The notes under the pieces were generated by a model, which had not been told where the DNA came from, ran no database searches, and saw only the letters and a list, made by a program, of their open reading frames with translations. A stretch of DNA of 64,000 bases from Dehalococcoidia bacterium (lineage in GTDB: Bacteria > Chloroflexota > Dehalococcoidia > UBA2979): contig WHSU01000008.1 in assembly GCA_009379925.1 (NCBI GenBank), positions 1 to 64,000 of the forward strand, read 5' to 3'. The translations under genes and the position numbers were made by a program. The stretch's first letter is position 1, and the number at the start of each line of letters is the position of its first letter. Shown one piece after another: positions 1-9,590 of this stretch.

Positions 1-168
1 ATTCTCGATGTCCCCGGGGAACGGGCCATCGCGGCGCGAGGGGTCACCGCCGGGCGGCTCGACCTTGATCACGCGCGCGCCGAAGTCCGCCATCAGTTTC
101 GTGGCGAACGGACCGGCCACGCCGGTCGTGATGTCGAGGATGCAGAGCCCTTCGAGAGGACCGGTCAC
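1..168 (-). CDS. CaiB/BaiF family III CoA-transferase, N-terminal fragment (runs off window edge)
   Basis: Reverse-strand translation [56 protein letters not shown] matches the family III N-terminal pattern ([40 protein letters not shown]). Confidence 0.85.
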   Translation of the reverse strand, partial: MTGPLEGLCILDITTGVAGPFATKLMADFGARVIKVEPPGGDPSRRDGPFPGDIEN

Positions 169-272
169 GTTGATGCCTTCCGGGTGCCCGCCGTGCTCCG
201 GGGTGAGCGGGAGTGTGCGTCGCGATGCTAGGAGAGGGGACGGGGCGACACCATTAGCGATCCCCGTACGTC

Positions 273-1619
273 CTACGCTGCGCCGCGAATCAACGTCCCC
301 AGCACGGCCACGTCCGTGATCGCCTCGATGTTCGCGACTCCGGCGATCAGTCGCTCCGCCTGCTCGTCGGGCACCACGCCCGAAGCGTAGCGACGGAGCT
401 TCGCCGCCATGTCGTCGAACGAGTAGGGGTCGGAAGGAGCGCCCTTCCAATCGCTGGCTTCCAGCGTGATGCGCTCGCCTGCGACCGTCAGCACGACCTC
501 GGCGGCGATGCCGGGCGTCGAGGTCTGCTCGCGGACCACCTGGACGCGTCGGGCCAGCGCGTTGACGCGCTCGTCGTGCAGCGACCGGTCGCTCCAACTA
601 GCGGCTGCGGCAGGGTCGAGGGAGAGCGCGAGCGCGGTCGCCCACGGCAGGCTGATCTGCGCGCCGAGCAGCGTCGCCGGCTGCTGGATGGCGAAGCGGT
701 CCGATGTCATGCGGTGCGTGCCGCGGATGGTGACCGCCTCGATGGCCGCCGGGTCGACGCCGCTGCCCTGGCGGAAGCGGTCGATCGCGGCGATGACCGG
801 GTGGAACGACATGTGGCACGGATACGCCTTGAACGAGACGCCCGTGAGCAGCCATTCTTCGCCCAGGCCCGCGACCACCAGGTCGGGCCGGGGCGCCGGC
901 GAGTAGACGTTGAGGAAGCCGTATCTGCCTTCCAGCACGGTGGAGGGGCCCGTCACGCCTCGCTGCGCGAGCAACGCGCTCTCGAGGCCCAGCTGGCTGC
1001 CGCGGCCGACATGCAGCCGCTTCGTGAGCGCGCCCTCGTCGGTGAACTCCGGCAGCCCGCCCCCATGCGAGCCAGCGATGCCGGCGGCGTGCGTGAGCAT
1101 GTCCGCATCGAGACCCAGCGCGCGTCCGGCGCCAAAGGCGCCGCCGAACGCCGCGTTCACCGCGGGGCCGTGGAAGCCGCGCTCCTCCTCGACAGCGCGC
1201 GTGGCGGCGGCGCCGATGCGGCACAGCGCCTCGTAACCGAGCGCGACCGCGGCGAAGAACGCGCGGCCGTCGATGTGGGCGGCCTCGCCCGCGGCGAGCA
1301 CCGCGGGGAATACCGCGCCGCCGGGATGGCAGCTGCCGGGGCTGTACGGGTGGTCCGTCTCGAAGCCTCCGACGGCGACACCGTTGAACAGCGCGGCCGC
1401 AGAGGCGGAGGCCGTCCCCGCGCGACCAAAGCGCGAGCACGGCCCGCTCGCGCTCTCATGCAACGAGGCGACGGCGTCCATCCAGGGGTGCGGCGCCCCG
1501 GCGAAGCCGCTGGCGAAGTCATCCAGGATGCAGAGACGCACGGTCTCGACCACGGCCGGAGGGAGCGCCTGGAACAGCGTCTCCGCGACGAAGCGGGCGA
1601 GCGTACGGGTCTCCTCCAT
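273..1619 (-). CDS. MmgE/PrpD family protein (2-methylcitrate dehydratase-like)
   Basis: MmgE/PrpD-like layout: G-rich [61 protein letters not shown]; start taken at [10 protein letters not shown]. Confidence 0.85.
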   Translation of the reverse strand: MEETRTLARFVAETLFQALPPAVVETVRLCILDDFASGFAGAPHPWMDAVASLHESASGPCSRFGRAGTASASAAALFNGVAVGGFETDHPYSPGSCHPGGAVFPAVLAAGEAAHIDGRAFFAAVALGYEALCRIGAAATRAVEEERGFHGPAVNAAFGGAFGAGRALGLDADMLTHAAGIAGSHGGGLPEFTDEGALTKRLHVGRGSQLGLESALLAQRGVTGPSTVLEGRYGFLNVYSPAPRPDLVVAGLGEEWLLTGVSFKAYPCHMSFHPVIAAIDRFRQGSGVDPAAIEAVTIRGTHRMTSDRFAIQQPATLLGAQISLPWATALALSLDPAAAASWSDRSLHDERVNALARRVQVVREQTSTPGIAAEVVLTVAGERITLEASDWKGAPSDPYSFDDMAAKLRRYASGVVPDEQAERLIAGVANIEAITDVAVLGTLIRGAA

Positions 1620-1626
1620 CGCGGCG

Positions 1627-3030
1627 CTAGGCCGGCGTGAGGAGGCGTGCGAGGGTGGCGGTGTCATCGAGGTCGTCGAGCGCCATCACCGTATCAACGA
1701 TCTGTCGCGCCTGCCCCTCGGACAGCACCTTTGTGGCGAGGGCCTGGAACTTGCCGGCGACGTCCTGGTCGGAGCCGAAGCGCTGCTCGCTGCCTCGGGC
1801 CGTCTCGACGGTGTCGCGGAGCACCATTCCGTCGCGCAGGGTCACCTCCACGTGAACCTTGTGACGCATGTTCGGCCCCTCGGCCGTGATGCCTGGGTCC
1901 TCGACACACTGCACGCGCTCGGCGAGCGCCATGCGCTGCGGGTCCGCGACGATGGCCTCCGAGAACTGGTCGACGAAGCACGCGCCCTCAAGGAGCCAGG
2001 TGGCGACGCAGAAGCTGAGGTTGAGCTGCGCCGAGGTCACGCCCTCCGGCCGGTACGGCCAGCCGACGTGCTCCAGCGTGGCCTTCGAGCCCTTCACCAG
2101 CACCTGCTCGACGTCCTCCGCACCGAAGGGGTGCTGCTCCTGGAGGTTCCGGATGGCGTCGAGGGTGGTGTGGTTGCTAGCGACGCACGAGTAGAACTTG
2201 AGCGACACGCGCATCAGCTCGTAGCCGTCGCCGAGCCCTCGGATCAGCCGTTCGCGGTCGAAGTGGTCCTGCGAGTTGGAAAACGTGGTGCAGTACCCAC
2301 CGTACTCGGCCTCGAAGAGGTCGATGATGCCGGTGAAGCCGCGCTCCGCGAGCAGAGCCGCGTAGAGGCCGCTCTGCGCCGACTTGCCGGAGTGCATGCG
2401 CTTCACCATGGAGCCGAACTGCGCGGCCATCAGCCCCGCCGACTGTGTGCCGGCGATGCCGATGGCGTGCGTCGCGCGCTCCTCGTCGAGCCCGAGGACG
2501 CGCGCGGACGCCGCTGCCGACGAGAACACGCCCAGCGTCGCGCCGGTGTGCCAGCCCTGCTCCAGGTGCTGGCGCCCCATGCACATCCCCACGCGCGGCC
2601 CCACCTCGTAGCCCGCGACGACGGCGGTGAGGAAGTCCTTGCCGGAGATGCCGCCGCGTGTCTCCGCGAGAGCGATGATCGGTGGGATGGTGACCGACCC
2701 GGGGTGCATCACCGCCTCGCGGTGGACGTCGTCCAGCTCGAAGCCCTGCACCTGGGTGCCGTTGCAGAGCGTGGCATGCACCGAGGAGAGCCGGTGCCGC
2801 GTGCCCCAGATGCCGCAGTCGCGCGTCTGGTCGCTCGCCATCAGCGTGTCTCGGAGCAGGGTGCTCCATTGCAGGTCGGCGGCGTAGAGCCCGCATCCGA
2901 GCGCATCGAGCACCATCAACTTCGCGCGGTGACGCACGTCGCCTAGCAGGTCTTCGTAGCGCAGTCCCGCGACGAACCTCGCGAGGCCGCGCGTATAGCG
3001 GTTGTCTACCGTGGTGGCCGCTTCAGACAT
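1627..3030 (-). CDS. MmgE/PrpD family protein
   Basis: DALGCGLYAADLQWS, LCNGTQVQGFELDDVHREAVMHPGSVTIPPIIALAE, KFYSCVASNHTTLDAI; start at MSEAATTVDN. Confidence 0.87.
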   Translation of the reverse strand: MSEAATTVDNRYTRGLARFVAGLRYEDLLGDVRHRAKLMVLDALGCGLYAADLQWSTLLRDTLMASDQTRDCGIWGTRHRLSSVHATLCNGTQVQGFELDDVHREAVMHPGSVTIPPIIALAETRGGISGKDFLTAVVAGYEVGPRVGMCMGRQHLEQGWHTGATLGVFSSAAASARVLGLDEERATHAIGIAGTQSAGLMAAQFGSMVKRMHSGKSAQSGLYAALLAERGFTGIIDLFEAEYGGYCTTFSNSQDHFDRERLIRGLGDGYELMRVSLKFYSCVASNHTTLDAIRNLQEQHPFGAEDVEQVLVKGSKATLEHVGWPYRPEGVTSAQLNLSFCVATWLLEGACFVDQFSEAIVADPQRMALAERVQCVEDPGITAEGPNMRHKVHVEVTLRDGMVLRDTVETARGSEQRFGSDQDVAGKFQALATKVLSEGQARQIVDTVMALDDLDDTATLARLLTPA

Positions 3031-3068
3031 CGGTCCGCCCGTCCTACCCAACGCCCGGCGGGCGCGGA

Positions 3069-3944
3069 CTAATCGGTGGCGTAGCGCCGCTCCAGGTCGT
3101 CGTACTTGGGCTTGTCGACCAGTCGCTGGCGCTCATCGAAGGTCGCGACGCGGCCCATGACGCCCTCGATCGAGCCGGTCTGCCTGATGTGGCCGAGCAC
3201 CTCCTGCATGCCGGTGACGGCCGCCTGCAGCGCTGCGTTGGCGTAGAGCACCATCGCGAAGCCCATCTCGGCCAGCTCCGCCTGCCCGAGGATCGGCGTG
3301 TCGCCGCCGTACACGAGGTTGAGCAGCACAGGCGCGTCGAACTCGCCCGGGATGCGCCGGATCTCCTCGACGGCGCGCGGGCCTTCGATGAACAGCGCGT
3401 CCGCACCAACTTCCCGGGCGCGGTGCGCGCGGTCGAGGGCGTCCTCGAAGGAGGTGCAGGCAGCGGCGTCGGTGCGCGCCAGGATCATGGTGGCGTCGCT
3501 GGCGCGGGCGTCGAGGGCCGCCTGGATGCGGGCGAGGAACTCCGCGGTCGGGACGACCTCCTTGCCCTCGAAGTGGCCGCAGCGCTTGGGGAACGTCTGG
3601 TCCTCGATCTGGATGCAGTTGGCGCCGGCGCGCTCCAGCATCTTCACGGAGTAGCCGGCGTTCACCGCGTTCCCAAAGCCGGTGTCCGCGTCCACGATCA
3701 GCGGCAGCGTCGTCGCCTCGCGCATCGCGGCCACGTGCTCGACGAGCTGGGGCAGGCTGATGAAGCTGAGGTCGGGCAGCCCGAGGAACATGTTGGTGAC
3801 GCCGGCGCCGGTGACGTAGGCGGCCTCGAACCCGAGGTCCTCGATGATGCGGGCGGTCAGGGCGTTCGGCGCACCGGGCACGAGCATAGCGTCGCGCCGC
3901 TCGAGGCGTTCGCGCAGCTGCCGGCTGAGGTCGGTGTCGCTCAC
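3069..3944 (-). CDS. Isocitrate lyase/PEP mutase superfamily protein (PrpB/2,3-dimethylmalate lyase-like)
   Basis: LVPGAPNALTARIIEDLGFEAAYVTGAGV, LIVDADTGFGNAVN, IQIEDQTFPKRCGHFEGKEVV are typical of the ICL/PEPM lyase family. Confidence 0.9.
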   Translation of the reverse strand: MSDTDLSRQLRERLERRDAMLVPGAPNALTARIIEDLGFEAAYVTGAGVTNMFLGLPDLSFISLPQLVEHVAAMREATTLPLIVDADTGFGNAVNAGYSVKMLERAGANCIQIEDQTFPKRCGHFEGKEVVPTAEFLARIQAALDARASDATMILARTDAAACTSFEDALDRAHRAREVGADALFIEGPRAVEEIRRIPGEFDAPVLLNLVYGGDTPILGQAELAEMGFAMVLYANAALQAAVTGMQEVLGHIRQTGSIEGVMGRVATFDERQRLVDKPKYDDLERRYATD

Positions 3945-3958
3945 GGTCCCCTCCGGGG

Positions 3959-5446
3959 CTACGCGCCGGCGGCGCTAGCGCCGGCGATGCGGCCGAAGAC
4001 GGAGCCCGCCATCAGCCCGGTGCCGCTCGCGTAGTTGTGGTAGTAGAGCCCGCCCACCATCTCGCCGCAGGCATACAGCCCGTCGATCAGGTTGCCCGAG
4101 GTGTCCTCCACCTGCGCGCGCTGCGTCACCTTCAGCCCACCGAAGGCGAACGTCACGCCGGCCGTGACGGCGTACGCCTCGAAGGGCGGCTCGCGGAGGG
4201 GATTCGCCCAGTTCGTCTTGTCGACGGCGAGGCCGTTCGTGCGGCGGCCGTCCTTCACGTTCGGGTCGAACGGGATGCTCTGGTCGATGGCCGCGTTGAA
4301 CTCGCGCACGGTCTTGAGGAAGCCCTCCGGGTCGACGCCCTCGAGCTGTGGCGCCAGCGCCTCGAGGGTGTCCGCGGTGACCTTCGTGATGCGGCTGATG
4401 CGGTACTCCGAGCGCAGCAGGTGGGTCACCTGCTGGTCGAAGACCTGCCACGCGAACATCCCCGGCTGCTGCAAGATCTCGCCGCCGTAGCGCGCGTAGG
4501 TGTAGCTGTGGAAGTCCGAGCCTTCATCGCGGAAACGCTCGCCCTTCGCGTTGACCATGATGCTGAACGGCACGTTGTGCTTCTGGAACTGGTCGCCCAC
4601 CGTGATGTCGCCGTACGGCGGCGCGTTCAGGTCCCATGCCACCGCGTGGCTGCCCGACCAGTGGCCGTACGGCGCCGCGCCGATGTCCATGGCCATCTTC
4701 AGGCCGGCGCCCTGGTTGAACCGTGTGCCGCGCACCTTCGCCAGGTCCCACCCCGGCCCGAGGTAGCGCGCCCGCATCTCCGGGTTCGACTCGAAGCTCC
4801 CACACGCCAGGACCACGGACTTCGCCTTGATCTCGTGCGCGGCGCCCTGGTGCGACACGCGCACGCCTCGGACGGCGCCGCCGTCGTGAAGGAGGCCGGT
4901 CGCCGGCGTTTCGTACAGCACCGGGACACCGGCGCGCTCGAGGGCCGCGTGCAGCGTGGCCACCAGCTCCTGGCCGCCGCCGTTGATGTGCAGCGCCAGC
5001 CCGCCCCAGAAACGGAACTTGCCATCGACCTTGAAGGCCTGCCGTCCCACGGCCGGGTAGAAGCGGATGCCCTGCTCCTTCATCCACAGCGCCGTCTGGT
5101 AGCTATTGCGGACGAGCAGCGCCGTGAGGTCCGGGTCGCACCGGAACTGGCTCATCCGCGCCATGTCGTCGAACATCTGCTCCTCGGTGTACGTCCCGAA
5201 GTCGATGCTCCCCAGCTCTGACTCGCTCATTTCGGCGAGCGCCTTCAGGTCCTCCACGTCGCGGTAGGTGAAGCGATAGGCGCCGCCGGTGAAGGCCGAG
5301 TTGCCGCCGCGCAGGGCGACCGGTGCGGCCTCGAGCACGACGACGCGCGCACCCTGCTGCCGCGCGGTGAGGGCGGCGACACTGGCGGCGTTGCCCGCGC
5401 CCACGACGACCACATCGACCTCTGCCACGTCCTCGATCGTTGCCAC
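3959..5446 (-). CDS. FAD-dependent dehydrogenase, TcuA/fumarate-reductase flavoprotein-like
   Basis: N-terminal VDVVVVGAGNAASVAALTARQQGARVVVLEAAP Rossmann motif, RGGNSAFTGGAYRFTY, C-terminal LYACGEMVGGLYYHNYASGTGLMAGSVFGRIAG. Confidence 0.85.
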   Translation of the reverse strand: MATIEDVAEVDVVVVGAGNAASVAALTARQQGARVVVLEAAPVALRGGNSAFTGGAYRFTYRDVEDLKALAEMSESELGSIDFGTYTEEQMFDDMARMSQFRCDPDLTALLVRNSYQTALWMKEQGIRFYPAVGRQAFKVDGKFRFWGGLALHINGGGQELVATLHAALERAGVPVLYETPATGLLHDGGAVRGVRVSHQGAAHEIKAKSVVLACGSFESNPEMRARYLGPGWDLAKVRGTRFNQGAGLKMAMDIGAAPYGHWSGSHAVAWDLNAPPYGDITVGDQFQKHNVPFSIMVNAKGERFRDEGSDFHSYTYARYGGEILQQPGMFAWQVFDQQVTHLLRSEYRISRITKVTADTLEALAPQLEGVDPEGFLKTVREFNAAIDQSIPFDPNVKDGRRTNGLAVDKTNWANPLREPPFEAYAVTAGVTFAFGGLKVTQRAQVEDTSGNLIDGLYACGEMVGGLYYHNYASGTGLMAGSVFGRIAGASAAGA

Positions 5447-5501
5447 GCAGTCCCGCTCCTGTCAGTCCCTCTGGTCGCCGTCGTGTCCTGTGGTACGCGG
5501 A

Positions 5502-6872
5502 TCAGACCGCTACCGGCGCCGTCGCCGCCAGGGCATCCCGGACGCTGCCGATGGCGCCGATGTCCGACCACCGCTCGTAGAGCGCGTCCGACTCGAGGCC
5601 GGCACGGCGGCAGTTCGCCTCGAACTTCTCGCGGATCGCCGCGGTGTCCAGCGGCGCCTTGCGGGTGCCCGGCATCGCGTAGCGGTTGACCGACTCGGAC
5701 AGCACGCTGCCGTCCTTCAACCGCAGCGTCACCGTCGTGTCCTCGAAAGTGGCCTCGGTGCCGTGATTCCACTTCGACCCCACCGCGACGCGGACCTTGC
5801 TTAGCAGGTCGCGATACGCGGGCTCCGACACGGCGTCGTCGGCGAAACTCTCGACGGTGATGTCGCCGTGGTCGCAGAGCGCGCGGGCGGTGGCGAACTC
5901 GATGGAGAACTTGCCTTGGAGCCCTGTAGCGGGGTCGGGGTACAGCAGCACGTGCGAGGCGGGCGGCAGCTCCCCCACCTCGATCTGCTCGATGTCGTCG
6001 AGGGGGACCGGGGCTGCCTCGAACATCGCCCGGACGGCGTTGATGGCGGCGTGCGTGCTGCCGCAGCAGGGGAAGCGCTTGAGGGTCAGCGCCACCGACA
6101 TCTGCCAGACCGTCCCCAGACCCTCGAGGTTCGCGCGCAACCGCGCGGTGTCCGCCTTGCCATAGACCGCGAGCATGGCGCCCGCGCCCTCGAGGAAGGC
6201 GGGGTTCGAGGTAAAACCGTCCGCGGCGAGAGTCGCGGCCATCACGGCGTTGCGCGCGGCCATGCCGGCGTGCAACGACTTCGTGTGGGTGCCGAAGTTC
6301 TGGACGAGTCCCGCCGGCGTCGAGGCGGCCACGCCCATGGCGTGTTTCACCTGCTCCTCGGTCAGGCCCAGGAGCCGAGAGACGGCCGCCGTGGCGGCAA
6401 AGACGCCGATCATGCCGGTCGTGTGCAGGCCGCTCTCGCCTCGGGAGATGCCGAGGCCCTTGTTGAGCGCGGCGCCGACCTCGAAGCCGACGGCATACGC
6501 GGCGAGCAACTGCTCGCCACTGGCGTCGAGGGACTCGCCGACGGCGAGGACCGCCGGTAGCAACACCGCCGAGGGGTGTCCGAACGCACCCATGTCGTCA
6601 TAGTCGAGCGCGTGTGCGGCGGTGCCGTTGGCCAACGCGGCATCCATGGGCGACGCGCGGAGCGCGGTACCCACCACGGAGGCGGCGTGCCCGCTGCCGT
6701 GCCGCCGGAGCTGCTCGTGCACCTTCACCGCCGGCGCCTGCCTCGAACCCGCGAGCATGACGCCCAGGCAGTCGAGGCACGCCTCACGGGCGACCGCCCG
6801 CACGTCCGCCGGGATCTGGGACGCGTCGAAGCCCACCACGAACCGCACCAGCGTGTCCTCGGCGGTAGCCAT
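5502..6872 (-). CDS. MmgE/PrpD family protein
   Basis: CLDCLGVMLAGSRQAP, ANGTAAHALDYDDMGAFGHPSAVLLPAVLAVGE, KRFPCCGSTHAAINAV; start at MATAEDTLVRF. Confidence 0.87.
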   Translation of the reverse strand: MATAEDTLVRFVVGFDASQIPADVRAVAREACLDCLGVMLAGSRQAPAVKVHEQLRRHGSGHAASVVGTALRASPMDAALANGTAAHALDYDDMGAFGHPSAVLLPAVLAVGESLDASGEQLLAAYAVGFEVGAALNKGLGISRGESGLHTTGMIGVFAATAAVSRLLGLTEEQVKHAMGVAASTPAGLVQNFGTHTKSLHAGMAARNAVMAATLAADGFTSNPAFLEGAGAMLAVYGKADTARLRANLEGLGTVWQMSVALTLKRFPCCGSTHAAINAVRAMFEAAPVPLDDIEQIEVGELPPASHVLLYPDPATGLQGKFSIEFATARALCDHGDITVESFADDAVSEPAYRDLLSKVRVAVGSKWNHGTEATFEDTTVTLRLKDGSVLSESVNRYAMPGTRKAPLDTAAIREKFEANCRRAGLESDALYERWSDIGAIGSVRDALAATAPVAV

Positions 6873-7143
6873 GGTCCCTCCTCGTAGCCCGACGGGTAGA
6901 GCCTGACCGGCGATCGCGAGCCCGACGCGTACGTTACAGCGGACAGGGCCGCAGGTGACGATGGACGGGGGGCTACCCAGCGTCAATTAGAAATGAAGCG
7001 GCGGCCATCCCTCAAGGATTAATTGTCCGGCTTCTGCACCGGCGCGTACCGTGCCTCCCGAATGCACCGCGGAATGCACCCCGGATCCGCTCGCTCACCT
7101 CGGACGGCGGTCACGCGGCCACGCCGGCAGCGATAGAGGGCAC

Positions 7144-8363
7144 ATGGACTGGAATGACAACGCGGAGCAGGCGGCCTTCCGCGAACAGGTTCGGGAGGTG
7201 CTGCGGACGCAGCTGCCCGAGCCCTATCGCGACCTGGTGCTGCTCACTTCCAACAACAACCGCTGGGACGAGGACCGCGCCTCCGACGACCCTGCCCGGC
7301 GCGCGGACGCCGAGGCGTGGACGGGGGCGCTGTCGGCCCGTGGCTGGTTCGCCCCTCAGTGGCCGAAGGAGTACGGCGGCGGCGGGCTCTCGCCGATGGA
7401 GATGTTCATCTTCAAGGAGGAGATGGCCCGCGCCGGCGCGCCGCCCGTGGGTGGCCAGGGCACCCGTCAGCTGGGCCCCACCCTCATCCTGCACGGCACC
7501 GAGGAGCAGAAGGCGGAGCACCTGGGCGGCATCCTGAGCGGCCGCGTGAACTTCCGCCAGGGCTACTCCGAGCCCGGCGCCGGCTCTGACCTCGCTTCGC
7601 TACAGACGAGCGCCGTGCGCGACGGGGACGACTACATCGTCAACGGCCAGAAGATCTGGACCTCGGGCGCCCACTATGCGGACTGGCTCTACGTGCTGGT
7701 GCGCACCGACCCGAGCGCGCCCAAGCATCGAGGCATCTCATTCCTCCTCGTGGACATCAAGACGCCAGGGATCACCGTGCGGCCCCTGATCAACGCCTGC
7801 TACGACCACGAGTTCAACGAGACGTTCTTCGAGGACGTCCGCATCCCCGTGAAGAACCGCATTGGCGAGGAGAACCGCGGCTGGTATATCGCCGCGACCC
7901 TGCTCGACTTCGAGCGCTCGAACGTGGACGGCTCGGTGGTCTGCCGCAAGACGATCAACGAACTCGCGGCCTTCGTGCGCACCGACGAGGGGCGGGCGAA
8001 GTCCACGCTGGACGTACAGCCGAGCCTGCGTGGGGAGATCGCGCGGAACTACATCGAGACCGAGGTCCTCACAACTTCTCTTTCCGCATCATCAGCATGC
8101 AGAACGCCGGGCAGGTGCCGAACTACGAGGCGTCCATCACCAAGCTGTTCAACTCGGAGTTGCAGCAACGGCTGGCCCGTACCGGCACGCGCGTGTTCGG
8201 GCTCTACTCGAACCTGTGGGACACCGAGGACGAGCGCGCTCCGATGGGTGCGCGCTTCACGCGCCGTTATGTGCGGACCACGGCGATGACCGTGTCGGCC
8301 GGCACGTCCGAGATCCAGCGCAACGTGATCGCGACGCGCGGCCTCGGGCTACCTCGGGGGTAG
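7144..8363 (+). pseudogene. Acyl-CoA dehydrogenase family protein, interrupted by one apparent frameshift near 8066-8071
   Basis: MDWNDNAEQAAFREQVREVL...GYSEPGAGSDLASLQT...; the C-terminus (SFRIISMQNAGQVPNYEASITKLF...GTSEIQRNVIATRGLGLPRG) is in another frame. The paralog at 54812 has the same segment in one frame. Confidence 0.85.
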
Positions 8364-8547
8364 AGTCGCGCGCGGCCGCCGTGGCGCGGTGCGTCGCCCG
8401 CACCGTGCTCGTCCTCTAGTAGCGCCCAACCGTCCGCGGGACGAGGGCTATCGCATCTTGCATGGACGCGCTCGCTCGCGCCGCCATACCATCCGCGCAC
8501 TCGCGTCCTCCGGCCATCGCGAGGAGGACGCTGGCGAAGGAGTGCTT

Positions 8548-9050
8548 GTGACCGCCGAACAGACTGAGGCGCCACCCACACTGGTCACGGACGAAATGCG
8601 CCGGGACCAGGGCGTGTGGATGGACGAGCAGACCTCGTACCCGGTCAGCGAGTCGGACATCCGCCGTTGGGTGATCGCCACGTACTGGCCGGAGACCCCG
8701 CCGCGCCAGTACTGGGACGCCGACTACGCGAAGACCACCGCCCACGGTGGCATCGTGGCGCCGCCCGACTTCAACCCCTTCGCCTGGCCGCCCGAGCGGG
8801 AGGTCCCGGCGGACAAGTTGTCCGCGACCGCCCAGGGCGTCGGGCAACGCCGCATGAACGGCGGCCAGGTGGACACCTACGGCGCGCCGATGCCCCCGGC
8901 GACGTGATCCGGACACGCACCCGCCTCCGCGACTGGAACGAGCGCGAGACCAGCCTGGGCCTCACGATGTTCCTCTTCGAGGAGACGGAGTGGCGCAACC
9001 AGCGCGACGAAGTCGTGAAGCTGCGCGTGAAGACGCGCATCCGCTACTAG
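8548..9050 (+). pseudogene. MaoC/FAS1-like hotdog dehydratase, interrupted by an apparent frameshift in a C-run at 8893-8897
   Basis: VTAEQTEAPP...YWDADYAKTTAHGGIVAPPDFNPFAW continues in the next frame as GDVIRTRTRLRDWNERETSLGLTMFLFEETEWRNQRDEVVKLRVKTRIRY. Confidence 0.75.
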
Positions 9051-9081
9051 CGCCGTCAGCGAGGGGCGACGAGGGACATCG

Positions 9082-9513
9082 ATGCCGAACTTCTACTTCG
9101 AAGACGTGAACGTGGGCGACGAACTGCCGGCGTGGTCACGCAAGACCGATTTCATGAACTGGAACCGCTACGCCGCGGTGAACGACGAGTTCGTCTACAT
9201 CCACATGGACGACGAGGCCGGACGCCGTGCCCTGAACGAACGCGGCGCGTTCGGCATGCGGAACCTGCGCCACTCCTACATCGTGAACTCGCTTCAGTCG
9301 TGGATGGGCGACGGAGAGGTGATCCGCGAGATCGGCGTGCAGTTCCGTGCGAAGAACCAGAAGGACGACGTCCTCACGGTGGTGGGCACCGTGAACGAGA
9401 AGAAGGTCGAGGACGGCGAGAACCGCGTCTACCTCGACGTGAACGTCGTCGACCAGGACGGCCAGGCGACGTGCCCGGGACACGCCATCGTGGTCCTGCC
9501 GAGCCAGCCGTAG
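9082..9513 (+). CDS. MaoC-like dehydratase
   Basis: YFEDVNVGDELPAWSRKTD, YAAVNDEFVYIHMDDEAG, C-terminal DGQATCPGHAIVVLP; hotdog-type hydratase pattern. Confidence 0.8.
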   Translation: MPNFYFEDVNVGDELPAWSRKTDFMNWNRYAAVNDEFVYIHMDDEAGRRALNERGAFGMRNLRHSYIVNSLQSWMGDGEVIREIGVQFRAKNQKDDVLTVVGTVNEKKVEDGENRVYLDVNVVDQDGQATCPGHAIVVLPSQP

Positions 9514-9546
9514 CCTCGAGGCACGGACGGCGTCCGCGAGGACAAG

Positions 9547-9569
9547 GAGGCGCCCCGCTGGGGCGCCTC
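9547..9569. terminator. Bidirectional terminator-like hairpin between convergent genes
   Basis: Perfect 10-bp stem GAGGCGCCCC-gct-GGGGCGCCTC in the 77-nt gap between convergent stops at 9513(+) and 9591(-). Confidence 0.65.
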
Positions 9570-9590
9570 TCGCGTGCCGAGTCGCGGGCC

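Noticed and set aside
576-1640. 354-aa plus-strand ORF
   Set aside because: Antisense to a clear MmgE/PrpD gene; Arg/Ala/Gly-rich composition typical of GC-rich shadow ORFs.
1273-2946. 557-aa plus-strand ORF
   Set aside because: Antisense across two PrpD genes, low-complexity composition, no family signature.
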